Positions 11,701 through 21,941 of a DNA stretch of 64,000 nt are shown here, piece after piece (position 1 is the first letter of the stretch; every line of letters starts with the position of its first letter). The stretch lies in contig CP053150.1 of assembly GCA_014607495.2 (NCBI GenBank), forward strand, positions 6,964,495 to 7,028,494, read 5' to 3'. The notes below the pieces were generated by a model. The model was not told the origin of the DNA. It did not search any database and worked only from the letters and a program-made list of their open reading frames with translations. The translations under genes were made by a program, and so were the position numbers. This stretch comes from Carposina sasakii (Eukaryota; Arthropoda; Insecta; Lepidoptera; Carposinidae).

Positions 11701-13593
11701 ATTAAATATACGGTCAAAATTATGAATTTACGATGTAGATAAATAATGACTAACTGATAAGGCAGTTAGTGTAAGATGCGCGGGCGCTACACGTAGCTCG
11801 TACTACGGACTACGAATCTATATTATACCTATACTACGATAAACCGAGTCATACTAAACGCAGGTACCAACCTTTGCTTTTCAGGCTTTCATTTTTATTT
11901 TGAAAATATGAATACAATCTTATTGTTAATTAAAATATGCAAATGAGAAAATAGTAGGTACTGTAATTTCATGAGTTCTTAAGGAAAATCAACTGTTAAT
12001 GATATAGAAAATTATAGTTATATACATTTCTTGAAACATAATGTTATATTTTACATTATTAAAGCGATGATCGTCAATTCGCTACCCAGTTTCAATGTTT
12101 TAAAAATATTTTTCTGAAACAGACACAAACTTTACAAAATGCACACGGTGATGCGCGCGTTTTTTGCGACATAACGTGCGCTATTCATTAGCCTGTCCAT
12201 GGCCCGTAATTACGCATGCTGACGAATGGAGGGCTCTCCGCGAAGAGTGCGACTTTCATTTTACGTGAAATTCTAAACCAGCGATTAGTCAGTTTCATGA
12301 GGGAAATTTGATATTGAGGGAAAAGTCGGAATAAAACCTAGCTTACATGCTGGATGCTTAATTGCTTGTACGTATTTATTTGATATAATTAAGGTGAACA
12401 TATTAGATAAAATATAATTAGGGTGTACAGCGTGTCACGACATAAAGTCCTATATTTTATGTAGATACACATGCCTGCGTGGGTGTGTAATTTGCTCCTT
12501 TTTAGGAGATAATGGGTGTGAATATGTGCATGTATACATTTTAATATACATTTTATTTATAATCCATATCTCGGTTTTGAAATAAAAGTTTCATATTGCC
12601 AACCACTCTACCTTTGTTTCGCACTGGCCAATGAATATGTAAAGTATAGCGTGGCATTAAATAAATTCCTACCAGAAGCGGTAAAATATTCTTCCTTCCA
12701 GTTATTTTATTCGCATTCTACCATATAGCAGTCGAACGTTATCTAAAACATGAGTGAATTCAAGCGCGGCACGCGCGGTCTACTCTGAAAGAATTTCATA
12801 TCAAAGTACAAGGCATGCAAAATTGTTATGAATTACGATACCGGTTGGTGAATGTAACACTTTATCTGTAAATAATCAATTCTCCACCTAACACTAAAAG
12901 TAGTTTAATACCTTGGTGCCCACCATATGCCAAAGTAATTTGAAATAACCGTGTTCTCTTTTTTAATAATAACATAGCATCTCAAAGCGTTACATATTAA
13001 ATAATAGTATATTAAAAATGTTATACATGGCATTAACAATGATAAGCTAGCTTTTGATATTAAACAAACAATTTCCCTTACAAAATAAACGGTTGTGGTC
13101 TATAACATACAGTAAATAATGAGGTTTGGTTGTCTTGTATATAGCAGTTATCTTACATTGCTTAATATAATTATGAGTAGACTGCAGGAAATGGCTTATC
13201 TATCCTTTCTACCTAAAGGTGAAAAACATTTATTTCGTAACAAAAAAAAATAAAACGTTATTTCAAATTAACCGTTTATTAGTTCACAAAAGCTCATAAC
13301 TGGTGTTTTCACCGACAATGACGCACGGTCCCCTTGCACACGAGGCGCGATAACCCCCGCCCGTAATTAATGCGATACATTATGCGTTTCCGTTTTCCAG
13401 CGCATGAAGTAGGAAATAACTTCTGATAATGAATGATTTACTTTGAAGGTTACGTTAGGTCTGTCAGCAATCAAAACGTTTTCTGATAGTGCAATAAAAA
13501 AAACATTTTTTTATATATTAATTAGTAGTGTTGTTATCTTCTAGGCTGCTCTGGGAGTGAAAAAAAAAAGTATAATACTACAGCTGCTTCTCT
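8766..13593. other. Long AT-rich noncoding stretch
   Basis: No gene supported. A tRNA-like patch at about 9525-9620 and two GC-richer patches (12120-12260 and 13317-13400) stand out from the background. The last two could be conserved regulatory DNA but carry no recognisable motif. If the first-exon call at 1470-1772 is right, this is intron. Confidence 0.45.
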
Positions 13594-13824
13594 TCCCGGG
13601 CATACTGTACAAGTCAGTAGAGGGACAAGAGGGTCTTGGTGTTTTGTAAGCGATGGGCTGACCACCTGTTTATTACTACTAACCGAACTTGTACATCTCA
13701 ACTATAGGTATACCCTCAGAATTGGTTAGAAGTGGCACCATGTGGTTCTATCGGCCCTTGGTGCTCTGCCCACCCCGTAAGGGATAAAGGCGTGATTATA
13801 TGTATGTATGTATATATGTATGTA
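13594..13824 (+). repeat. Dispersed repeat with (ATGT)n tail, copy 1
   Basis: About 230 bp beginning at CCCGGGCATACTGTACAAG and ending in ATGTATGTATGTATATATGT. A second copy in inverted orientation lies at 16043-16256 and a partial third at 33346-33463. The tail resembles that of RTE-type LINEs and of SINEs that borrow their 3' ends. No coding capacity. Confidence 0.7.
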
Positions 13825-14955
13825 ACTAGTAGTGAAGTGATACTTAAAAACTATGCACCTATTATATTTATTGGGAAATCAATGAAGTATTGGTATTGGT
13901 GAAATGTATCGTTTATAAATGTTGTTACCGAGAAATCGCTGGTATTCAATGAAGAGAATACGTTAAGTATTTTAATTTACATATTTTTTTTTAAATGACG
14001 CTAATTTATTATTTTTTTATTTTATTTATATGACACATCATTTAACACATAATTATATCTTTCACATAGGTATAATATAAACTTTTTTAAGTTTTTCTAT
14101 ATACCTATAGGTAAAAAACATTTCACCACATAAACATCATGATAACTACTACAACCTTAAACATTTTGCCTAGAGTGCACTTCATGTCTTTCCAGAAAAT
14201 ATTTATTTTTATATTTTGAAAGACCACGAACTGGGAAAGCGGAAGCTGCGGTAAATAAATTTGAATGAAAACAATGTACAGATACTATAGGCATAATGAT
14301 TACAAGCAAGTACAATTAGCAAACCGCACCACACTCAATTCTGTACCACTAATGAATGTGCAACCACGGTAATGCGTATAAGAGTCAAAAGTCCACTTTA
14401 ATCACACAAATGTCGATATCCGAACAATATGCAGAAATTAACGGACTGCCTACTGAAAATATTTCACAACTATACAGTCGATATTTAGAGCACATTTGTA
14501 CAGAGACCTGACTACGTTTCCCTTAAGTGGCAAAAAATATGAACTACAGCTGTCACGATATTATTGCTATTCAGTTCTGTTACATAGAGGTGATGGTTTT
14601 GACACCCTATATTTCATAGATACTTCGGAAGATCTTCCTGGATCCACAGTGAGACTCAGTCATGTCAGGGTAAAAGTGACATGGACTACTTTGCCAGCAG
14701 ATAGAGACTAAAATATATTCAAAAGTATTTAGATACCACATTACTGACTTTAAAGCAACATTAGCAGCTGGAATAATTAAAACTAATTCCAACACTGTGG
14801 TCTAATTACATTTAGTGCAACACAGTGATTAGCACCACGAAAATCTAGTGTTCTCTCAAACTAAACATCAAAAACCACAACTCTAATGCTAATTTAAATT
14901 ATTATATCTACAGCAATATTATTAACCAATTTTAATTAATTCAGTTTTGTTCCTG
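13825..14955. other. Noncoding stretch, possibly including a 3' UTR-like segment
   Basis: AT-rich. The part 14220-14955 is slightly less AT-rich and could be the 3' UTR of the minus-strand fragment at 14956-15330. A + strand frame of 71 codons at 14496-14711 has no motif I recognise. Confidence 0.3.
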
Positions 14956-15330
14956 TTAATACCTTTTAGAGCATCTATTGAACACGATTTTAACTACAAT
15001 TGGATGCGCTGATATGTTTGGTGGCCAATGTAGCACAACATTGGTATTGCGTGTTGCCCAAGGATACTTATCAAAGAATTGAAGGAAATGCTTGGTAGGA
15101 ATCAAATTAATTGCACTGAAGCCTGATATAAGCCGGTGGCTTCTGATGAAGTCATTCTGGTGCACGCTTCCAAAAAATGGCCTTTTTATTGTAGTATAGG
15201 GAATAAAACCTTGCATGGGGAAATGAATTCGGATTTAAAAGTTCATGGTAGCCAAAACCTAGATAGCACTGTTTTTGAACACGGTTACTAAGACTTTTAT
15301 TATATCCAAGGACTGCCTAAAGAACAAAAC
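14956..15330 (-). pseudogene. Unidentified protein fragment, frameshifted
   Basis: On the minus strand an 86-codon frame (15216 to 14956) has protein-like, non-repetitive composition, rich in Phe, Trp and His with a basic C-terminus. Upstream of it (about 15330-15180) a second minus-strand frame, shifted by one base, is also protein-like, with Tyr/Trp/Asn/Pro-rich sequence, and stops where the first frame takes over. Together they suggest the C-terminal part of one protein broken by a frameshift near 15170-15200, perhaps a retrocopy of a cellular gene or a transposon piece. I do not recognise the family and assign no function. Confidence 0.3.
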
Positions 15331-15639
15331 AATAGGTAGTTTAGTGTAATTCATCATTAGAAAGCAAAACAGGTCATAGAATTAGACACGTGTTGATCGC
15401 TAGCGAACTACGTTCCTGTCATACCTAGTAGATATTGTGTGTCCTCGAACTTTTCCACTAAGAATACGATCGTAAATGTAGGTAGGTACTTAATTAATAA
15501 TAAGAACTAACTTTTTTGTATTAGTAACAAAGTAGTTTTATCTTAGCTGGATTTTTCGTGTTGGTTGTTGCTGCCAGTGTAGCCTAGTGTAGGTTTGAAC
15601 ATGCTTCGCGCGAGAACCTAGAGAGCCGAGCGATTTCTA

Positions 15640-15912
15640 GGTAGCATTTCACACTGCACGCTGTAACTTTTGCCTTGGATTTTTTATAGGAAATGTTTGA
15701 AATTTAACTAACGTTTCTTCGGGAAAGATGTTTGTTAGTCATGTCTACATGCATTTCTGCCAAAAAATGCAACTTGATAAGTAGACTTTAGACCTCAATA
15801 TCTTGGAAACCAGACACTTCCCATGTATGCTTCCGTGGAGAAAAATGTTCGTAATGATGAGGAGAATGCGTGGTATTCAGAAACGTTGACGACCAAAAAA
15901 TACCCTGTATAA
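15640..15912 (+). repeat. MITE-like repeat, copy 1 (ends ACCCTGTATAA)
   Basis: About 190-270 bp shared with 45352-45722, including a near-identical stretch around GGAAACCAGACACTTCCC and ending in ACCCTGTATAATA. The terminus is the complement of the TATACAGGGT ends seen on other small elements here, so these are probably non-autonomous DNA transposons. The left boundary is uncertain. Confidence 0.55.
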
Positions 15913-16042
15913 TACGAGATTAGATTAGATTAGATTCATTTATTGCATATCACAGGTTATATAGATGTTACATAAAATAAATATAGTAGGTGCATAGGCC
16001 TTTGGACAACCTCTATCATAGGTATTTTTTTCAGAAAGGATT

Positions 16043-16256
16043 ATACATACATACATACATATAATCACGCCTTTATCCCTTACGGGGTAGGAGAAGCACC
16101 AAGGGCCGATAGAACCACATGGTGCCACTTCTGACCAATTTTGAGGGTATAGTTGAGATGTACAAGTTCGGTTAGTAGTGACAGGTGGTCAGCCCATCGC
16201 CTACAAAACACCAAGACCCTCTTGTCCCTCTACTGACTTGTACAGTATGCCCGGGA
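16043..16256 (-). repeat. Dispersed repeat with (ATGT)n tail, copy 2
   Basis: Inverted copy of 13594-13824: the same segments appear in reverse complement, from ATACATACATACATATAATC to TACAGTATGCCCGGGA. The two copies are about 2.2 kb apart in head-to-head orientation and could pair in RNA. Confidence 0.7.
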
Positions 16257-16617
16257 TTATATTAATATTAAAGTGGATATTATAAGAATTTAGTCAAAGG
16301 GTACATCTGAAACATCATATATAGGTTGTATATGAATGTTTTTTTTCAGTCTGACTTAGAAAACCGCTTGACATTATTATAAATGTAAAAGGTATTTATG
16401 TTGTTAAGGACTGTGATTATTACTGAAATTGTATTTCCCTAAATTCCTACGGGAATGGAAAATGAGTCCAAAGGAATATGATAATCAAAAATTCAAAATT
16501 TTACTCAGTCTCAGGTCAGTTAGTAAAGCGGCCCCTGTAGGTAATGTAAGTAATACTTACGTAAAAATACCGAAGCAATACGAGGGCTAGGCCACTATCT
16601 TCTTAATATAATATATA

Positions 16618-17054
16618 TGTCGGAGATCAAGATGTCATATCCTACAGTCGGATCTCCAACGCCATCTATTTTCAATCGTTGAAGTTAGAAACGTCAAGTC
16701 GACAGCTATCACTGACTTGAGGACAGCTGTCACTTGGGTAAAGACAAGACAGAGTACTGAGAGGGCGCCACTGTAGATTTACAACGACCACCGGGTCGTT
16801 TGAATTGAGCCGGAGGGTATTCTGGGCTTGGCTGTTGCGTCTGTGGAGCAAAGCACGGGTGCTAATCAGCCTCTGTCTTGTACTTACCACGTTTCTACGT
16901 TATCCGCTAGAATCCTAGTAATCTTGTGCGTAGATACAGTGAAAGTGTTTGTGATTCCTAATTAAGCTTGTTTACTACACGCCGCATTCTTTATTTCGGA
17001 TTTTGGAAGATGTCGGACACACCTAACGGCACGCCACTCGACCCATCTACGTCA
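16618..17054 (+). repeat. 5' LTR
   Basis: 437 bp, TG...CA. It contains a short inverted pair near its start (GGAGATC ... GATCTCC). The presumed gag ATG at 17010 and the first 15 codons lie inside the LTR, so the 3' LTR also carries them. It is identical to 21222-21658 on reading. Confidence 0.93.
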
Positions 17055-18743
17055 TCAGGCGTGGGATGCAAACCGGATCACCCACATGAAACACGTGCTT
17101 CAAATAGTGACTCGAGCGAAGAAAAATGGCGTCTTCTCTTCGAGCAACAAAATCAAAATTTTCTGGCGTTGGTGCAAGCAATAAAACTACCTGCATCTTC
17201 AGACTCTATTCGCCTTCCTGATTTCGACCCAGAGAAAAGAGACATCGACGCCCGAGCTTGGATATCGACCGCGGACATGTGTATCACAGATCGACATCGC
17301 CATGGATCTTCTCTGATGATCGCGTTAAGCCACGCACTCAAGGGCGAAGCATTATCTTGGCTGTCTTCAATATCGTTTCCTAATATGACGTGGGCCGATT
17401 TTAAGGAGCTTTTCGTAGCAAGGTATGACTGTCCTGAAACTGCTGCTTCCTTTCTCATCAGTATGCACGACAAGAAACCGAGAGATAACGAGTGGCTGGC
17501 CTCATACGCCGCTACCCTCATAACATCCTTAATGGCAAGGTGGAATGGACTGACTACAGAACAGATAGCAATAGCCACTGTCTTAGCTCATATTTCAAAA
17601 TAAGAGCCACGTGTTCAGAGGATTGCTATAACGACTGACATCAAGACGCGTAACCATTTACAAAAGGAACTGAAGGCTGTCTCGTTCCTGAAGAGAAGTT
17701 ATTCATCAAGTATTTATCGTGATGGACCCGACCTAAAAAGAAACCGACCTAATGGATCTGCTGTGACCATCAAGTGCTTTAATTGTGGACAACTAGGCCA
17801 CAAATCTCTTCAATGTCGCAACAAAGCCAATTCGAAGAAGCAAGATGACCGGTCCAAACACAGGTCCTTTCACGGGGACCATAACTCGACCAACCAACCT
17901 ACAGGGAGAACCGATCGCATCACCTGCTTCAACTGCCGGGAACAAGGCCACTATGCATCCGACTGCCCGAAGAGGAAAATCAAGGAGGGGAACAACGGTA
18001 CCGGCGGCGGCACTGGAACTGGTCCAGCTAAGGAAAAGCGAGTAGACGTGTGCATTGTGAATGCGCCTTCGGGTTCTCTGCGTCACTCTGGTGAATCATT
18101 TCTATTTACTTACGACTCAGGTTCAGAGTGTTCCTTAGTTAAAGAATCGATTGCTTTGAAATTTAGTGGTAAGCGAATTTATGACAATGTTTCTATGACT
18201 GGTATAGGACAAACTTCTATAGCCTCGACCATGCAAATTTTAACGACAATTGACATTGACAATATTAACTTTGAGATACTCCTTCATGTTTTACCTGACC
18301 ATTGTTTCCGATACAACATTATGATCGGACGTGAAATTCTAGCTATCGGTTTGACTGTACATATGTCGGTAGATAAAGTACGTTTCGAGAAAATTAACAT
18401 AGTCGAATCATGTGATGTAGTTGCAAATAATGGTATAGACCTTTACTTGGTAGATACTGACGTTAGTAATGAATACAGACCTAGGTTGATTGAGATTTTA
18501 GAACGGTTCAAGCTTAGTTTCATTACCGGTACACCTACTTCTCCTGCTAACACTGAACCTATGCAGATACGGCTCGTAGACCCGCACAAGACGGTAAATC
18601 GTCGCCCATACAGGCTGACCCCAGATGAACGTCAGATTGTGAGGGGCAAGATCAACGAGCTGCTTAATGCTAAGGTAATTAGACCTAGTTCTTCACCGTT
18701 CGCAAGCCCGATACTTTTGGTTAAAAAAAGACGGTTCAGATAG
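17010..18743 (+). pseudogene. gag: gag-protease region, interrupted by one stop and a frameshift
   Basis: One frame from ATG 17010 (an in-frame ATG at 16968 is also possible) to 18743, broken only by TAA at 17601-17603. The N-terminal part is a retrotransposon capsid-like gag. After the stop two zinc knuckles of the form C-x2-C-x4-H-x4-C lie at about 17773-17816 and 17932-17970; these bind the element's RNA. A basic, Gly-rich linker follows, then an aspartic protease with a D-S-G active site at about 18114-18122. The frame then enters the start of RT and ends by frameshift in a run of seven A at 18723-18729. No integrase or envelope follows in this frame. The stop could be a simple mutation; programmed readthrough is less likely because the RT frame is broken too. 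Confidence 0.82.
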
Positions 18744-18744
18744 A

Positions 18745-19995
18745 ATGTGTGTCGATTATAGGGAGTTGAACGATAACACCGTTGCTGACCGTTTTCCTTT
18801 ACCACTCATATCTGAACAGATTGCTAGGTTGCACGGAGGACATTTTTTTACAATTTTAGATTTAGCATCGGGATTTCACCAGATCCCTATCGAGTCGGAG
18901 TCCATAGAGCGCACAGCATTCGTGACAACTGAAGGTCAGTATGAGTACCTTACTATGCCCTTCGGTTTGAAAAATGCTCCTGCAGTGTTTCAACGTGCTC
19001 TCATACATGCTCTAGGCGATCTCGTGAACAAGTACGTTGTAGTGTACATGGATGACGTGCTAGTTGTGGCCAGTAACATCGACGAAGCTTTCGATAGACT
19101 AAAGGTAGTATTAGAAGTTCTTTCTGGGAAGGGATTTTCGTTAAATCCTAAAAAGTGCTCATTCCTGAAAGAAAAAGTAGAGTACCTAGGCTTCGAGGTG
19201 CGCCGAGGTCAAATTCGTCTGAATCCACGAAAGATAGTTGCACTTACCGCTTTACCACCGACCGGCGCTCTTAATAATCAAGGTAGATTTTATGATTTTC
19301 ATTTTGATTCGGGTGCTGAGTGTTCACTAATAAAAGAAAGCGTTGCATCAAGTTTCAATGGTAAAAGAATTGCTAAAACTGTCTCTCTAACGGGAATTGG
19401 TCAAACCAGTGTATTCAGCACCCAGCAAATACTGTGTAATGTTGAAATTAATGATTATTGTTTAGAACTTTTATTACATGTTTTACCCGATGTGTATATG
19501 CGTAGTGATATTATGCTAGGTCGTGAAATATTGAGTCAAGGCTTCGTTATTGACTTGTCAACAAATAATTTTAGCATTTCAAAACAAAATAATTTGACAG
19601 TTTTAAATTGTGACGTTTTAACCGATTCTAGTATCAGTAACGACTTTAGTAATGTTGACACAGATATACCCTCTTGTAAAAAGTCAGATCTTTTAACTAT
19701 TTTAGGTGAATATTCCAGTTATTTTACAACAGGTTTGCCAAAAACTCGTGTAACTACAGGTGAACTCGAAATTCGATTAATTGATCCGAAGTATAGAGGT
19801 CCTTTTAGGGTATCGGAGGTACTTGAAGGTAATCGTTATGTTCTTAAAGCCCTTAATTCCAATAGAACCTATAAGTACGCACATGACAGACTTAGGCGAA
19901 TGCCTGCGAATGACATTACCAATGACATGCTGACATGTGACCGTGATGATAATCTGTGCGAACTTGACGGGGATGGACCGTCATGTTCTAATTAA
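18745..19995 (+). pseudogene. pol: Chimeric pol: RT of copy 1 fused to protease and integrase tail of copy 2
   Basis: 416 codons in one frame. Codons 1 to about 172 are a gypsy reverse transcriptase: M-P-F-G-L-K-N-A is at 71-78 and the catalytic Y-M-D-D box at 103-106. Near 19260 the RT stops where connection and RNase H should follow. In frame comes a second aspartic protease (D-S-G-A-E-C at about 191-196), clearly related to but diverged from the one at 18114. After a second linker, near 19785, comes the G-P-F integrase C-terminal motif, ending in a H-D-R-L-R-R-M-P segment. So two deletion or template-switch junctions lie in one open frame. Junction 1 falls where both parents would have Pro-Thr-Gly-like residues and junction 2 near Asp-Pro-Lys, suggesting short homologies. 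Confidence 0.82.
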
Positions 19996-19999
19996 TGTT

Positions 20000-20170
20000 G
20001 AGTTGACTGATTGAGAGTGGTTTACGGATACCGGATAGAGGTATTCAAGAGTCACTGGATGGAAGTGACTAGACTGGTTTACGGAAGCTGGATGGAAGTT
20101 TCCAAGAGTTGCTAGATTGAGGCAACTAGACTTACTTGACTGACGTTACTCTATATGGATTGTGTATACT
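20000..20170 (+). repeat. Imperfect tandem repeat between two pol remnants
   Basis: Phrases of the kind GGTTTACGGA-x-x-CTGGAT and (A/G)AGTGACTAGA recur about every 45-50 bp. Likely a noncoding 3' region of one of the parental elements. Confidence 0.45.
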
Positions 20171-20198
20171 GTAGCCTTGTTTTGGAATTATTTACCTT

Positions 20199-20587
20199 GT
20201 GTGTGCCATGCCGTTTGGTTTAAAGAACGCCAGTTCAGTTTATCAGCGGGCTATAGCAAAAGCTTTAGGTGAATTAGCTCATAGTTATATTGTTTCTTAC
20301 ATTGATGACCTGCTGGTATTGTATTCTACAGGAAAGCAGGGGTTGGAACGTCTACGACGTGTCTTAGATGTGTTAATTAAGAATGAAAAACGTAATCAAG
20401 TTAAACTAGATCCTAAATTTTAAGGACCGTATAAAATTTAATTGTTAGATGGTGATAGATACCGACTAAAATCTTTGTCTTCAAATCGAACCTACAAATA
20501 TTCGCACGATCGGGTCCGTAGGGTGCCAGACCATCAAGTTCCTAGTAATTTTGATATCGAAATTAATGTGACCTCAGAGTCTAAATG
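20199..20587 (+). pseudogene. Third gypsy copy: RT piece joined to integrase C-terminus
   Basis: Frame 20199-20423 holds an RT palm with M-P-F-G-L-K-N-A and a Y-I-D-D catalytic box, similar to but clearly different from the RT at 18745-19260. After about 60 codons it jumps to sequence before an integrase C-terminal G-P-Y motif and stops at a TAA (20421-20423). Beyond the stop the same reading continues to about 20587 with H-D-R-V-R-R-V-P, matching the tail at 19890. It is a third lineage in the same element, with no catalytic integrase core. Confidence 0.75.
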
Positions 20588-20685
20588 AATGAATTTTTAT
20601 ATGCGATGTACAAGTTACTGACCGGTTTTTTTAAATTGTGACTTTGACAAACCCTTGACAGACAGTAGTATGTATTTGTGGCAGA

Positions 20686-20860
20686 ACCGAAGGACCGAGT
20701 TTCTGCTGTAGCCGATGGACAGTGCTACATGTGTGTGTGTGTGGGAAACCGAAGGACCGTGTTTCCGTAGTAGGTAGCCGATGGACTGTGCTACATGTGT
20801 GTGTTGGAAACCGAAGGACTGTGTTTCCATAGTAGATAGCCGAAGGACTGGCTATATGAC
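20686..20860 (+). repeat. Tandem repeat, about 65-bp units, in the 3' region of the LTR element
   Basis: Two to three imperfect units built on AACCGAAGGACCGTGTTTC ... GTAGCCGATGGAC ... GCTACATGTGTGTG. It includes a short (GT)n run at about 20729-20744. Located between the last pol remnant and the 3' LTR. Confidence 0.65.
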
Positions 20861-21221
20861 TAACTGTTACTGTAATGTTGACCGAAGGAAAGGTCTGACT
20901 GATTTAAACGTATGTGCGAGTCTGCTTATCTTTTATTTTTTATGTCTTTACGTAAAGATTTTGGGAACTTGACGGTCGATGAGCGATTTTTGTGATTTCA
21001 TGAACTATTGTAATAAGAAGTCTTTAAATTTAAGTTAAGGCAGAATGGCCGAGCGCAGATACTTCCTTGAGTTATCTTGTTCACAGATTCATCGGTTCTA
21101 CCTGAGGACGGGTAGTCTGTCAAAATGGTCAGAAAGACCGAGCGTGATACATGTTACTTTGCAAAATCCTCTTTCTTTCCAGAAACCCCACGCGAGGACG
21201 CGTGAGTTGTCAAAATGGCCG

Positions 21222-21658
21222 TGTCGGAGATCAAGATGTCATATCCTACAGTCGGATCTCCAACGCCATCTATTTTCAATCGTTGAAGTTAGAAACGTCA
21301 AGTCGACAGCTATCACTGACTTGAGGACAGCTGTCACTTGGGTAAAGACAAGACAGAGTACTGAGAGGGCGCCACTGTAGATTTACAACGACCACCGGGT
21401 CGTTTGAATTGAGCCGGAGGGTATTCTGGGCTTGGCTGTTGCGTCTGTGGAGCAAAGCACGGGTGCTAATCAGCCTCTGTCTTGTACTTACCACGTTTCT
21501 ACGTTATCCGCTAGAATCCTAGTAATCTTGTGCGTAGATACAGTGAAAGTGTTTGTGATTCCTAATTAAGCTTGTTTACTACACGCCGCATTCTTTATTT
21601 CGGATTTTGGAAGATGTCGGACACACCTAACGGCACGCCACTCGACCCATCTACGTCA
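21222..21658 (+). repeat. 3' LTR
   Basis: 437 bp, identical on reading to 16618-17054 and offset by exactly 4604 bp, TG...CA. A direct doublet of GAGGACG(C/G)GT...TGTCAAAATGG lies just upstream (21112-21220), in place of a standard polypurine tract. Confidence 0.93.
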
Positions 21659-21941
21659 TATATAAAATCCGTGTCACTGTGTATGTTCCGAATAAACTCA
21701 AAAACGAGTCAACTGATATTCATGAAAATTGGCATATATATGTAATTTGGTCCAACTTAGATGATAGGATAGTTATTATTTAAATTAATGGTCTTAATAA
21801 CTAATAATTAATAAAAAACTGATCATCAACGTTGGTTGTTGTTATTAATCGTACGTTCCATAAGTCTGCAACAGATGGCGCCTTCTGAATTCTTCTGTCT
21901 TTTCTGCAGTCCACGCGGACGGAGTCGCGGGCGTCCGCTAG
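21659..21941 (+). mobile_element. Non-autonomous Helitron, 3' part (5' tip at 16601-16617)
   Basis: It ends in the Helitron signature: a 7-bp stem GCGGACG/CGTCCGC (21915-21921, 21932-21938) and the terminal CTAG at 21938-21941, followed by T. The expected 5' tip, TCTTAATATA..., lies on the far side of the LTR element at 16601-16617, so the retrotransposon landed a few bases inside this Helitron. Without the insert the Helitron is about 300 bp. It has no coding capacity and depends on a rolling-circle Rep/helicase encoded elsewhere. Confidence 0.72.

Larger units (their letters stand above)
16618..21658 (+). mobile_element. Ty3/gypsy LTR retrotransposon, recent, internally chimeric
   Basis: A 5041-bp element bounded by two 437-bp direct repeats that I cannot tell apart base by base, each starting TG and ending CA. 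It is flanked by TATATA on both sides (16612-16617, 21659-21664), a plausible target duplication in AT-rich DNA; gypsy relatives are known to favour such sites. Inside are gag with two CCHC knuckles, an aspartic protease and part of a reverse transcriptase, all on the + strand. The interior then jumps to a second protease, an integrase C-terminus, a second RT piece and a second integrase C-terminus, which belong to related but different copies. RNase H and the integrase catalytic core are absent, so it cannot move alone. Indistinguishable LTRs imply recent insertion, so it was probably mobilised in trans. No canonical polypurine tract or adjacent tRNA primer site is obvious; a TGG lies at 17062. 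Confidence 0.88.

Noticed and set aside
18723..18729. Programmed frameshift at A7 in the gypsy pol
   Set aside because: It lies between protease and RT catalytic regions rather than at the gag/pol border, and no stimulating structure is evident; a one-base insertion or sequencing error is simpler.
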